A stretch of 64,000 bases of DNA. Source: Mallotus nudiflorus (Eukaryota; Streptophyta; Magnoliopsida; Malpighiales; Euphorbiaceae). The translations under genes were made by a program, and so were the position numbers. The notes under the pieces were generated by a model. That model was given only the letters and a program-made list of their open reading frames with translations, was not told where the DNA came from and made no database searches. Location of the stretch: contig CANTUR010000193.1 of NCBI GenBank assembly GCA_947683625.1, forward strand, positions 2,046,001 to 2,110,000, read 5' to 3'. Shown one piece after another: positions 35,497 through 46,467 of this stretch. Within the stretch, counting starts at the first letter, position 1. Every line of letters begins with the position of its first letter.

Positions 35497-36560
35497 GAGA
35501 TAGAACAATAACAAGTAGTGAACTAGACCTTATAAGATATCAATGGAGCTTTGATGGATGACATGAGGGCTATGATTCAAGATGAACTTAGAAAAGCATT
35601 ATTTGGATTAATGCAACCTGGTACTGCTACCATACGACCACCTATAATTGAGTAACCACCCGTTGCTGTAACTATCCCACTTACTGCAAATGCTCCACCT
35701 GCTACCAATTATCGGTTACCTAGGGGTAACCTATTGTTAGAAATTTGCCTATTATTGATGTGAAGCTAGAGGATATTGAGAACTACATGGTAGAGAAAGC
35801 AAAGAAAAGCAAAGAAAGAGTCACTCAAACTAGTGCAAGACCATGAGTCCAAGCAGATGCGAGCACTAACCCATAAGATGTCTAAGATGGAGGAGCTTAA
35901 TAAGGGACAAGGCATGGGATATTCATTTGACTTTGATGACATGTGGCAAATGGAAGATAATAGGCTACTTGATAAGTTCAAAATGATGCATTTGTATAAA
36001 TTTGATGGAAGAAGAGACCCAAGGATTCAACTCAATCAGTACACAACCACTCCGAGTGCTACTAATGCCCCATTATCAGTAATCACTAGGATGTTTGTAT
36101 TGTCTTTAGAGGGGATGGCTGTAAAATGGTATCATGGGCTAGAAAAATCTATCAGGGCTGGTTGGAAAGAATTATGTACTACCTTTTTGAAACAATATGA
36201 TTATAACACTATATTGGAAGTGTCCATTAGAGATTTAAAATTGACAAAGTAGAAATTGAATGCATCCTTCTCTAACTTTCTTACTAGGTTTATGAACGAA
36301 GCAGGACTGATAAAGAATAAGTTGGATGAGAAAGATTAGGTTAAGATGATAATCCATAATATATCACGTAATCTAGTTGAGAGATTGTAGATAATGAACC
36401 CCAAAACATTTATAAACCTATATGATAATGGTCTACAAGCTGAAGAGATTGAGAATGAAAAGAAGAAAAGCACTAGAGGCATTGAAACTCAAAATACTCA
36501 ACTGGGGCACACAATAAGCAAGCACTAGCTGAGCTGTAGGGGTGCACACAGTTCAGCCGC
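35497..36560 (+). pseudogene. gag: Tat/Ogre Gag (element C)
   Basis: The start codon position has ATA instead of ATG. The longest open part (35833-36252) carries the Gag core: GYSFDFDDMWQ, MHLYKFDGRRDPRIQLNQY, the FVLSLEGMAVKWYHGL block and TTFLKQYDYNT. It continues through a stop with FLTRFMNEAG-type sequence and an YDNGLQAEEIENEK helix to about 36450. This matches the retrotransposon Gag domain of Tat/Ogre elements, which forms the virus-like particle. It has several stops and is not expressed as a whole protein. Confidence 0.8.
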
Positions 36561-37099
36561 CCAGAAGATTCTTTAACTTTAATCAACCAGGATTAAAAGT
36601 CCTAGACCAATTAATCTAGAAAAGCCTACTCCGACCCTTAACCTTTTCCAAACCACATACCCCTTAAGGAGATTGTGCATATAGGATGGGGTAATGAGTT
36701 CAAAGAGGAGAGTAAAGGGTCCTTAACTCCTGAACAATAGATTGAGGAGTTATTGAGTAAGTAACTAAAAAAGTTTAACATGAGGGAAAAGAAACATGCA
36801 TAGTGGAAGTGTGGAAAAGTGGAAAAAGGGGCTAGATTATTAGGGTTGTAGACATCTGGTACGACTCTGACGAGGAAAGTCCTATTGGTCTTGACGTATG
36901 GAGCAATAACCCTAATATAAATCATGTCACTAGGAGTGGTAGGAATTACAAGGTAGTATAAAAGAAAATCAAGAGAGTCATAAAAAGAGAAGAAGTAGAG
37001 GATGCAGAAATAGAAGGAGGAGAAAAAGAAGACCTGATTTTGGAATAGCTAAAGAAGGCTAAGGCAAATGTCAGCATTTAGGAGCTACTAATGCATTCA

Positions 37100-37590
37100 A
37101 GCAGTCATAAAAGAGCTCTTGTCAAAGCTCTGTCAAACATGAACATTGAAACAACAACTACACTTGAGGTTATGGTAGCAAATGTTACAAAAAAGAAACA
37201 TAGGCTGATAATATTCATAAATGATGGTTTGCCTTTGGAAGGAAGAAATCATAATAAAGTATTATTTATCCCAACTGAAGTAAAGGGTAAGTGAACCAAC
37301 TTTGCAATGGTTGATGATGGTTTTGCTATTAATGTGTGTCCATTGAAGATCCTTCCTAATTTGGGTTTGAAAGCCAATGACTTAATAAGTTCAAACCTAA
37401 AAATCAGAGCCTATAATGATAGCACTAGGAATATAGAGGGGACATTCCAAGCTCTAGTTAAAATAGGACATGTGGAATCCACCGTTGTCACCACTATACT
37501 AGATATCCCTATCACCTATGCCTTATTGCTGGGAAGGCCATGGTTCTATGCTCTAGGAAGAGTACCCTCAATATGCACTAGAAGATAAAA
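37100..37590 (+). pseudogene. Tat/Ogre aspartic protease region (element C)
   Basis: Two open pieces (37091-37294 and 37307-37588) read through a stop. Visible are VDDGFAINVCPLKILPNLG, where the active site is normally DDGSAIN (Ser here Phe), then RAYNDSTRNIEGTFQALV, DIPITYALLLGRPWF and a GRVPS end. The pattern is the typical Tat-lineage retropepsin. It is inactive. Confidence 0.75.
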
Positions 37591-38259
37591 TTCCCTCATA
37601 AAGGAGATGTAGTGAATATAGAAGTAAGAGCTGATGTAGTTATGGTTGTTATACTGGAGAAATAGAATCAAGTGTGCATTCCTCCTAGTTTCCAAGTTGA
37701 TGGGATATTTAGCAAAACTGAAATGGGCACAAGGGCTACAAAGATGATGGAGAGCATGAATTATTAACCTATACAAGGACTGGGAAAGAATGAGTAGGGA
37801 AGCCCTAGGCTACTAGAGTTTAAGAGTCAAAGTGATACCAAAGGGTTAGGGTGCGCTAAGATAGAACTTGATAGCAAAAAAGGAAGGAAGAAGGGAGAGG
37901 CTAAGATCAATAAGCCCTTAGGGAGAATCAGGCCAATGAGTGAGGATTTTATCAATCTAAGGGAAGGTAAGTACTATATGGGTGCTAGGGAATCTATCAA
38001 TGTTGCTGGAAAAGACATTCCTAGGTTTAAAATCTTTAAGGAACAGATTGTGGAGAACTTAGTAGAGGATAACAAAGAGGAAGTGATAAAGCAAGTAGCT
38101 AAGAAGATGGGTGATATTGCTATCGAATAGCTGCTATGTCTGCCACCTGAAAAAGAGCCACCCCAGGATTTAGCTACTATCATTAGTAATAACTTTAGTG
38201 ATGTTTTTTTATGAGGAAATGGATGTAATAACATCTAATCTTTATGAGGACAAAAACTG

Positions 38260-38460
38260 TGTTTTTCCCATGGTCAATGATATGAACGCTAGTTTTGCTT
38301 ACTTGTGTGATGTGCATCCTGATAGTTCTCTGCATTATAATTTGGATTGTTCATGCATGTTTGACATTAATTCAAATCAATTTGACTCATTTAACATGGG
38401 AAAAATGATGATCCAAAGAATATTTCTATATCACATTATGTAACTCTTGAAGAGAGTGAA
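38260..38460 (+). other. Spacer between protease and RT (element C)
   Basis: A Tyr/Asp/Asn-rich frame ('...CSCMFDINSNQFDSFNMGK') without catalytic motif. It is informative because the same spacer survives in element E at about 55680-55860, where protease and RT around it have been deleted. Confidence 0.5.
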
Positions 38461-38479
38461 AATTTTGAGAGAACATTAA

Positions 38480-39680
38480 CAAAAAGCAATGTAGTATTTT
38501 CTTGGACTTATGAAGATATGCCAAGTTTAGATAGGGAAATTGTAGAGCATCATATTCAAACTCATCCAAAAATAAAACCAGTTAAACAGAAATTGCATAG
38601 GCTAAGACTATAGTGGACTAAGAAAATAAGAGAGGAGATTGCTGAACAAATTTAGGCTAACTTCTTGAAAGTAGTAGATTACCCTTAATGGCTAGCAAAT
38701 ATAGTCTTGGTACATAAAAAAGATGTTAAGGTGCATATGTGTGTCGATTTCAGAGATTTAAATGAAGCATGTCCAAAAAATGACTTTCCTTTACCCCATA
38801 TTGATGTTATAGTGGATAGTGCAGCGTGAAGTGCAATGTATTCTTTCATGGATGGGTTCTCTAGGTATAATTAAATAATGATGGTAGTTACGGATAATAT
38901 CAAGACAGCTTTCATTATGGAATGAGGGACCTATTGTTATAAGGTTATTCCTTTTAGGTGAAAAATGCAGGTGCAGTATACCAAAGGGCAACTACTGCTC
39001 TTTTCCATGACATGATGCATAAGGAAGTTAAGGTCTATATATATGACATGATGGTCAAGTCAAAAATAAGAGAGGGACACTTTGAAGCACTAGACAAGTT
39101 TTTAGCATGCATTGATAGGTATAATATGAGACTCAACCCAAAGAAATGCATTTTTAAAGTTACTTCAATGAAGTTGTTAGCGCATATAGTTAGTAGCAGA
39201 GGAATCAAAGTATATCCAAATAAAGTGAAAGGTATTCAAAAAAATGCCAACACCAAAGATAGAGAAAGAAGTGAGAGGGTTTATTGGCAAGGTAAACCAT
39301 TGATCTTGTATTTGGCTCTAAAGGAAAAGACAATGGGGGCAATGTTAGCTCAAAAAGGACTGGATGGGATAGAGCATGCAATGTATTACCTCAGTAAAAA
39401 GTTCTTGCCATATGAATAAAAGTATAATTGGTGGAAAAGAAGTGTTTAATAATGATCTAGGAAATAAGAAAATTAAGGCATTACTTAGGGTTTAGGCTAT
39501 TTCAAAGGTAGATCCCTTAAGATACTTACTACAGACACCTGCTTTGACTAGAAGGATATCTCGATGGCTCATACTCCTAATTGAATTTAATATAGATTAC
39601 ATTACCATAAAGGTTATCAAAGGAAGGGCAGTAGTGAAATTCCTAGCACGAAATGTAGTAGAAGGTGAGGAACCGTGGAA
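38480..39680 (+). pseudogene. pol: Tat/Ogre reverse transcriptase and first RNase H (element C)
   Basis: Visible: HKKDVKVHMCVDFRDLNEA with CPKNDFPLPHID (about 38715-38800), FMDGFSRYN (about 38848), the HKEVKVYIYDMMVKS block (about 39020), LNPKKCIFKV (about 39135), and the first RNase H pieces ending SRWLILLIEFNIDY (about 39560). The catalytic YVDD is YIYD here, so one of the two Asp residues is lost. Stops and frame breaks are frequent. Confidence 0.82.
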
Positions 39681-39699
39681 CCTCGAATTTCTAGAGGAG

Positions 39700-40110
39700 A
39701 ATCTAGTAATTGTAGAGCATAAGGAATGGAAGCTTTATTTTAATGGGGCTGTAAACAATAAAGGAGCTAGATTATGAGTGATCCTTGTTACAACAAAAGG
39801 AGAAACCATACTAATGGCCAAGAAACTAGATTTCAAAGTATTAATAATATAGCTAAGTGTGAGGCATGCATTCATGGATTAGAAGTAGCAGTGGCTATTG
39901 GAGCAAAGGAATTATTTGTACATGGGGATTTAATGTTGGTTATTAGTCAAGCTAATGAAGAAGGAGGAAAAGTTAAAACCCTACGTCTGCTATTTAAGAA
40001 CTTTAATAAAGAACTTCACCAAATGTCTTTTTGTCCATCTATCAAGAGATGATAATCACATGGTAGATGATTTAATAACACTCTCTTCAATCTGGGATAG
40101 TGTAATTGGA
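39700..40110 (+). pseudogene. Second, archaeal-like RNase H (element C)
   Basis: Blocks WKLYFNGAVNNKGARL, AKCEACIHGLEVAVAIGAKE, VHGDLMLVISQ and DDNHMVDDL are in the order of the additional RNase H that Tat-lineage elements carry after RT-RNase H. The first catalytic Asp (YFDGA) is Asn in this copy. A frameshift separates the last block. Its presence supports the Tat/Ogre assignment. Confidence 0.75.
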
Positions 40111-40159
40111 TTGAATATGAAGTTGTTAGTGATCATGAAATCAAGAGCTCTAAGTTATA

Positions 40160-41445
40160 AGGATGAGCAGATTATGGGAATTCAAGTAGGGGCCGAAGAG
40201 AAGCTATGGTTTTATGATGTTCAAAGGTTTATTGAGGAAGGAAAATATTCAAATGAAGCCACTTAAAAAAAGATATGCCCTATGTGTTCTTCCATGTAAT
40301 TTTACAAGTCACAATGGGGTGTTGTATAAGAGAATGTTGAATGGGATAGCTCAAATGTCTCAAGAAAGATGAAGTGGAAGAGGTGATGAAGGAGATTCAA
40401 GTGGGAGCTTGCAGTTCTCACATGAATGGAATAATCCTAGTAAAGAAGATAATTAGATAAGGGTACTACTATATGAGCATGGAAAGAGATTGCATTAAGA
40501 CATTAAGGTAATGCCATCAATGTCAGATCTATGGGAATCTCAACCACCTTCCTCCAATTGTGCTGGATAGTGTATCATCTCCTTGGACTTTTACAGTGTG
40601 GGGGATTGATATCATAGGAAAAATAAGGCCAACAACATCAAATGGATATAAGTATATAGTTATGGTAATTGATTACTTCTCTAGGTGGGTAGATGCTAAA
40701 TCTTTTAATACTTTAAAAGCAAAGCAAGTGGCTCAGTTTATTGAGAAAAATCTTATTTGTAGATTTGGGGTTCCACATCATATTATGACAAACAATGGGG
40801 TTCAGTTTCAAGCAAAGATGATAGAGTTGTTGCATAAATATAGTATTGAGCATCATAAGTCTTCACCATTTGACCTCAGGCTAATGGAGCAATAGAAGCA
40901 GCGAATAAGAATATTAATAAAATCCTCTCTATGATGGTCAAAACTTACAAAGACTGGTCTAAGTACCTTTCCTTTGCCTTGTGGGGATACAGAACTATAG
41001 TTAGAATTACCCTAGGCCAAACTCTGTTCTCCTTTGTGTATGGCTATAAAGTAGTTTTGCCTACAGAAATTGAGATCAAGTCTGTAAGAGTGGTTATGGA
41101 GGCCAAAACACCTGAGAGTGAATAGGCATAAAAGATATATGATCATATGGTTTCTCTAGATGAGAAGAGGATGGATGCTTTATTTCATTCTTAAATATAT
41201 CAAAGGACATTAGCAAGGTAATTCAATAAGAAAGTAAGGTCAGGGAAAATAAGAGCTAGGGGCATGGTGTTAAAATAGTCTAGAGCAATGGCATTCAATT
41301 CGAGAGGAAAATTCAGACCGAATTGGGAAGGACCATACTTAGTTAATTAGTTCTGCCAAAGGGAGCTGCTAAGATATATGATCTTGAAGGGAATGAGTTC
41401 ATAGAGCCTGTTAATCCAAATCGCCTTAAGAAATACTACCTATAA
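40160..41445 (+). pseudogene. Tat/Ogre integrase (element C)
   Basis: A degraded zinc-finger region lies around 40470-40560. The catalytic core follows: GIDIIGKIRPTTSNGYKYI, MVIDYFSRWVDAKS, ICRFGVPHHIMTNNGVQFQ (second Asp position changed to Asn) and a frameshift just before the Glu helix. The C-terminal part reads FALWGYRTIVRITLGQTLF, PTEIEIKSVRVVMEAKTPE and, further on, NRLKKYYL before about 41445. The order and motifs are those of Ty3-gypsy integrases. It is inactive. Confidence 0.82.
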
Positions 41446-41479
41446 AAATAAATAAAAGTAATATAGAGAAAATAAAGTC

Positions 41480-42490
41480 AACTGACTAGATAACCTAAAA
41501 AGGCCAGTCAGGCAAAAATTATGATATTCCCACTACTCAGAAAGCCTGTAAAGGGCTGGCAGGCAAAAATTATAGAATAAATAAAAGAAAAAGGTCCCAC
41601 TAATTAGAAAACCCATAAAGGGCTAGTCAGGGAAAAGTTAGGGAAATAAAATGTGAATGAAAATTATTCAGTTAGAAAATCCAAAAGGACTAGCTGATAA
41701 CAAGAGTTATGTCATGTTTTGTAGTAAATGTACTCATTTTAGCCCTAATTAATGAATCTTATGGAAATTGAATTTTTTTTATGACATTGCATGTTTTATC
41801 TTATTTATAATGCATAAGTACTGGAAAGGAAAATAGAACATAAAGGCTTAAAATCAGCGCTATAAGACCATTTTACTTTAGTGGTGCCTATGTTTCTTCT
41901 TCTTATAAGATTCATCATGTAAAGTATCTAGAAAATCTGGGTGGCTTTATAGCTTGTATCACAACCCAAGTCTTATGGTTATCATCAGCAGCTTTATCAG
42001 CATTCAAGGACATGTTGTGCTCAAGGGTTCTATGAGGCCACAAGTCCCTAACCTAATCCAAAAAATTCTAGCCTAAGAGGGAAGCCTTCGAAATTAGTTG
42101 GAATAGTAATAATGAAATGCAGGTAGCCATATTGATGACAAAGGCATAAAGGGGAAATGAAAGTTGAAAAGCACAACCCCAGGATGGGAACACAATGATC
42201 ATATAAGTCAAGAGTCATGAACTTCAATCTCCATCAAGGGCAGACCCATGTAATCTCAATGTTTGTGATACCCTTCATCTAATCAATCCAATGTTCTATA
42301 ATGTGCTTGTCTTTCATCTTTAAGGGTTGAGACTGCAATTGATGAGGCTAATAGATAAAGGGTTAGCAGAGAGCCCATTATTAAAAACCCCAAAAGGGCA
42401 GCTTAGGCAAAAGTTAGGGCAAGCTTGCTAAGTTAAAAACTTGAAAGGGGGACTTAGGCAAAAATTAAGGCAAATAAAAGAGAAAGAAAA
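41480..42490 (+). repeat. Spacer with reiterated 'aaaagggc...ggcaaaaatta' units
   Basis: A motif with AAACCC, then AAAGGGCT, then CAGGCAAAAATTA recurs at about 41495, 41550, 41615, 41685 and, more diverged, at 42390 and 42435. Between them is AT-rich non-coding sequence. The block just after integrase is matched in part at 55940-56100 in element E. Confidence 0.5.
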
Positions 42491-42720
42491 CAATTAAGGA
42501 TTCTATGTGCTTAAGGAATATGGATAAGATGAGGTGATGGATTCTAAAAAAGCATTACCCATTGTTAGAAGGATTTTAATGGAAGAAATTTACCTAAAAG
42601 CAGTTACCAGTTCAAATGATATATAATCGTACTCAAAACAATGCATAATCTTAAAAGTAACAACATTACATAAATAGTCAGATACAAGCACACTGAGAAT
42701 TAAAAATAAAATAGTCCTAA

Positions 42721-44721
42721 TCAATCATTATAAGCTCCCGAATTGGGCCAAGGCCTCCATCCTCTAGTCGGATCATCCTACTAATAAGTATTTAAAGGCC
42801 TAGTAGATGAAGTCCCAACACTATGAGGATTAATGCCCAAGTCTACAAGCTATTGGTGAAGCATCTCATTCTTATACTCCAAACCATTGGAATAAACTCT
42901 ACACATATGGGAAATGTCATATCATATGCATTTCATGCATAACATGCATACACTTTGCATTTTTCAGTGTATATACTTACTCGCCAACTATATGTGACCT
43001 ACATAGTAAATAACCTCTGAGATTAGGCAAGTCCGTGTAAATACTCTGCCTTTTTCTGGTGAACCTATATTGTAAAATTTTCTATTAACATTTGTGTAAA
43101 GTGTATAGATCATACAAGAAATAAGTCAAATAGACTCACATGAGAAGTATCCATTGGAGAAAAGCTAGGAAGTTGAGTGTTGCTAAAGTGCATATATTGC
43201 TCAACTGAAGTCTAAATAGCAAGCCCAATAAAGCATGGACCTATCCAAAAGAGAGACATCGTCAAAGATAGCACTAATTAAAGCCCCCTCATGACTAGTC
43301 CCAATGTGATAAGTATAGTGTGTATGACTAGGTTTGGGCTTAGATCTTTTAGTATATGGAGCAGTCTCTATCTCTTCCCCTATCGCCTTGGCAATAGGGG
43401 AACTAATCTCCTCATATTATGAAAAAGAATGAGTAATTTATGGGGTCTAAAAGAATAAATGAAATGATAAGAAGTTACCTTAACATGGTTAGTAGGAATT
43501 TGCTCCATGAGGTTATCATGAATGAACTACTGGTAATGGCGAGATCGCTCAAGAAAAGTCCAGGTAACATATCCCTATAGCGCCTCTCTCAGCTTTGAAC
43601 CCGTCAGGTGCGAGCTATATAATGTTGAATGAGGGATATCAAAAGGAATACAACATTGTGAAGGTCCATAAGATGAGCGATATACTCACTCCCCTATATC
43701 TTGATGGACTCAAGATACACTGCTCTAACCATAAAATCATATCTCTGGACATCATCAGCTCCCTCTAGCCAATTGGAATTAATCTGTAAATTATATTAAT
43801 TAAGTTTAACTTGCATTATAAAATATTGATGATTTTTTTTCTTACTAGGTGCCACTCAATGGAGTTTATTTGGTCACGATAGGTCTGAAGAAAATTTCTA
43901 ACGCTAGACAAACAGGAAGAACCCCATCTTTTCATCAGAAGGAGACTCGTGTCCGAGCTGATAACATCAAAACCTCGAATAAGCCTAATCTCTATACTCT
44001 AAATTTGGAAAATAAAAAATAAATCATTGAATCATAAAAAAAGCAAAAAAAGAGAGAGAAGAAGAAGAACATACATGCAAGATGTGCCAAAAGCCACACA
44101 TCATGATAACACCTCTATAGATGGTATCTAATATACAATAAAGATAGGCCAATGTTGCAGATCCCTAATCAAGAGTAGCAACTCGATCTAAGTCATAAAA
44201 GTGGCTAAGTAAAGCAATGCTGACGTCGTGACTAGTCTTACAAAAAAGAGTCATGCCTAGTAGCATAAGAAGGAGACACCTCACCTTTTAAGCAATCTGA
44301 TAGGGAGTAGTAGTGGGCAAATGTCTAAATCTCTTGACTAGAGATGAAAGGACAACATTTTTTTTATTCTTCCACATCAAGATGAACCCAATCAAGTTAT
44401 GCACATACTAACTCCATGCGTCTTCAGGAAGAATGCAATAACTAATGCTAAAAGGAACAAGAGTTCCTCTGAAGGCAATCTCAATGATGCCAGAAAAGCT
44501 GATAAGAGAAATAATTAGTTCCCCTATACAAGTGTAAAAAGTGTGGGTGGTGTCCATCCACCTCTCAATCAAAGCAAATAAAGAATAGTAGTTAGATCGG
44601 CCCCGAAATGTCAAAAGCACAACAATGAATTGTCTAAAACCTAAGGCCTATACAGTGCCATATTCACTAGCAGCCCGTGAAATAGTTCTCGAGCTATGTG
44701 AAAACATCCTATGAATTTCAT
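42721..44721 (-). pseudogene. Antisense multi-exon PMD-like gene of element C
   Basis: This gene runs against gag-pol. ATG at 44721 opens MKFIGCFHIARELFHGLL; after a frame change, SLFALIERWMDTTHTFYT follows. This resembles the N-terminal part of plant mobile domain (PMD) proteins. Exon 1 ends GCAT|GTATGTT at 44074; exon 2 starts at 43998 after TTTAG (75-bp intron) and keeps phase, reading IRLIRGFDVISSD. A further GTAAG...TTACAG segment (43845-43786) looks like an extra intron. Exon 2 ends AAG|GTAACTT at 43479. Later donors (CAT|GTGAGT near 43128 and GA|GTAAGTATAT near 42974) and the final stop (TGA at 42723-42721) match element E. There are stops, one frameshift near 43700 and a damaged exon 3 acceptor. 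Function unknown; PMD is inferred from motifs. Confidence 0.65.
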
Positions 44722-44773
44722 TAGTCACTAGATGAAATTCAATAATAAAAAATTAATTAAAAAAAGAATATTT

Positions 44774-44861
44774 TGATCGGCAAAATGGAATGTTAATCGA
44801 CATTACATAATGTCGATCGACATTATGTAATGCCAATCGAAATTGGGCAATGCCGATTGAA
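44774..44861. repeat. 20-bp palindromic unit array upstream of the antisense gene (element C)
   Basis: Four to five degraded units of ATCGACATTATGTAATGCCG type lie 53-140 bases before the antisense ATG. The same unit forms arrays in the LTRs (29331, 46645 and 63530). Confidence 0.7.
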
Positions 44862-45639
44862 AATCCCATCTTTTGTTTGAGGTTCAGATGTTCAATCATA
44901 CCTATAGCAAACCCGAGCTAAAATTTTCATGTTTTCAGGGTTTAATTTTAAAATTTCATGCATTTTTTACCAATTTCTAATCTAATTTAAATAATGTGCA
45001 TACTAATTTGCATTCTAAAATTAATTTTGATTACTAACTTTATAAATAATTTTTTACAAAAATAAATAGAAATGAGGAAATACTACCTCATTACCCACAT
45101 CTATGCACTTGTGGAGATGTAGGAAAGTTAAAGGTAGGATGGTGGAGCCTTCTCAAAGTCCAAGGCTATTTTAAGGAAAATGGGGAGACATAATAACTAG
45201 ATATGTTGGAATTTCTACTCCCCTATATGGTTTATATTGCAGGGCAGCCATAGGATATAACAGATTGTAAATCGAATAATAGATGATCAAGTAATCAAGA
45301 AAGAAGAAAATCAATGCAAAGGGAAAATGAAAGGAAAAAATGAAGATGGAATAAGAAATGGAACGTGACATGCAAAAGTGAAGTATATAGGACGGAAAAT
45401 ATCCATTTGATCCACCAAAACTTACTTGCATTCAAGTCCAAATTTTTTCCTTACAATTTGGTCCATTCATAATTCACTCATCAAGTTCATATCATTAATT
45501 AATAATTCACATAATTATTAATTTTGTAGTTACTCTGTATTAAAATTTTGGATCCTCTATCAATTACAAAATACATAATGCAATTACAAATTTTACTTTT
45601 TTGGCATTTTACATGCATGATAATTTTTTATCAAGGATT

Positions 45640-46320
45640 TTAAAATCTGTTTTGTTATACACTACACAGTAGTTATAACAGAAATTTCAAATTATTTCGT
45701 TATGCACTGTCCAACAGTCATAACATGAATTTCAAATTCAATATGTTATATGCTACCAAGTAGTTATAACATGAATTTTCAAATCTTTTAATCTAACAAA
45801 TACTACATAGTAGTTATGGTATTATTATTAGACGTTCCACATAAGCTATAACATGTTCTCAAATCATGAAATGGTAAATGTCCCACAAGTAATAGAGTGA
45901 AATTCATTTGCAAATATCTCACTAGCCATCCTAAAGAAAAAAATAATGTAGTCACCAAACACTACACAGTACTTATGGTATCATTGATAGATGTTCCTCG
46001 TGAACTATAGCATTTTTCTCAAATCATAAATCTCTAAATGTACCATAGGGAATATAGCGAGAATCATTACATATATTTCATTAAACATCTCATAGGAAAT
46101 ATAACAAAATCCATTGTCACTAGATGTCCTAAAGGGTATATAGTGCAATTCACCAGAAAATACACAGTAGTTGTGGTACTATTGTTAGATGTTCCATAGG
46201 AGCTATAGCATGTTCTCAAATCATGAAACACTAAATGTCCCACATGGAATATAGCGAAACTCATTTGCATATATCTCACTAGACATTCTAGATGGAATAT
46301 AGTGAAGCATGCTAAACATG
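45640..46320 (+). repeat. Tandem repeats in the 3' region of element C
   Basis: There are two unit types. Up to about 45810, 'cactacacagtagttataacatgaatttcaaat' recurs every 45-50 bp. After that come units of 'tagaYRtcccayaggaatatagYga', about 35-45 bp each. The second type is better preserved in element E (62660-63190). Confidence 0.65.
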
Positions 46321-46454
46321 AAATTTTGCTTGAAAATTACACAGCAATTTAAGCATTGATCCATCAATTAGGATACAATTAAGTATCCTAATTCTTTCCT
46401 TCAAAATTGTGTGCTTCTATTACTTTGCCGTAATTTTTCAAGCAAATAGCCACA

Positions 46455-46467
46455 AAGGGGGGCAACT
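46455..46467 (+). other. Polypurine tract of element C
   Basis: AAAGGGGGGCAAC directly before LTR D; identical in element E (63320-63332). Confidence 0.75.
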
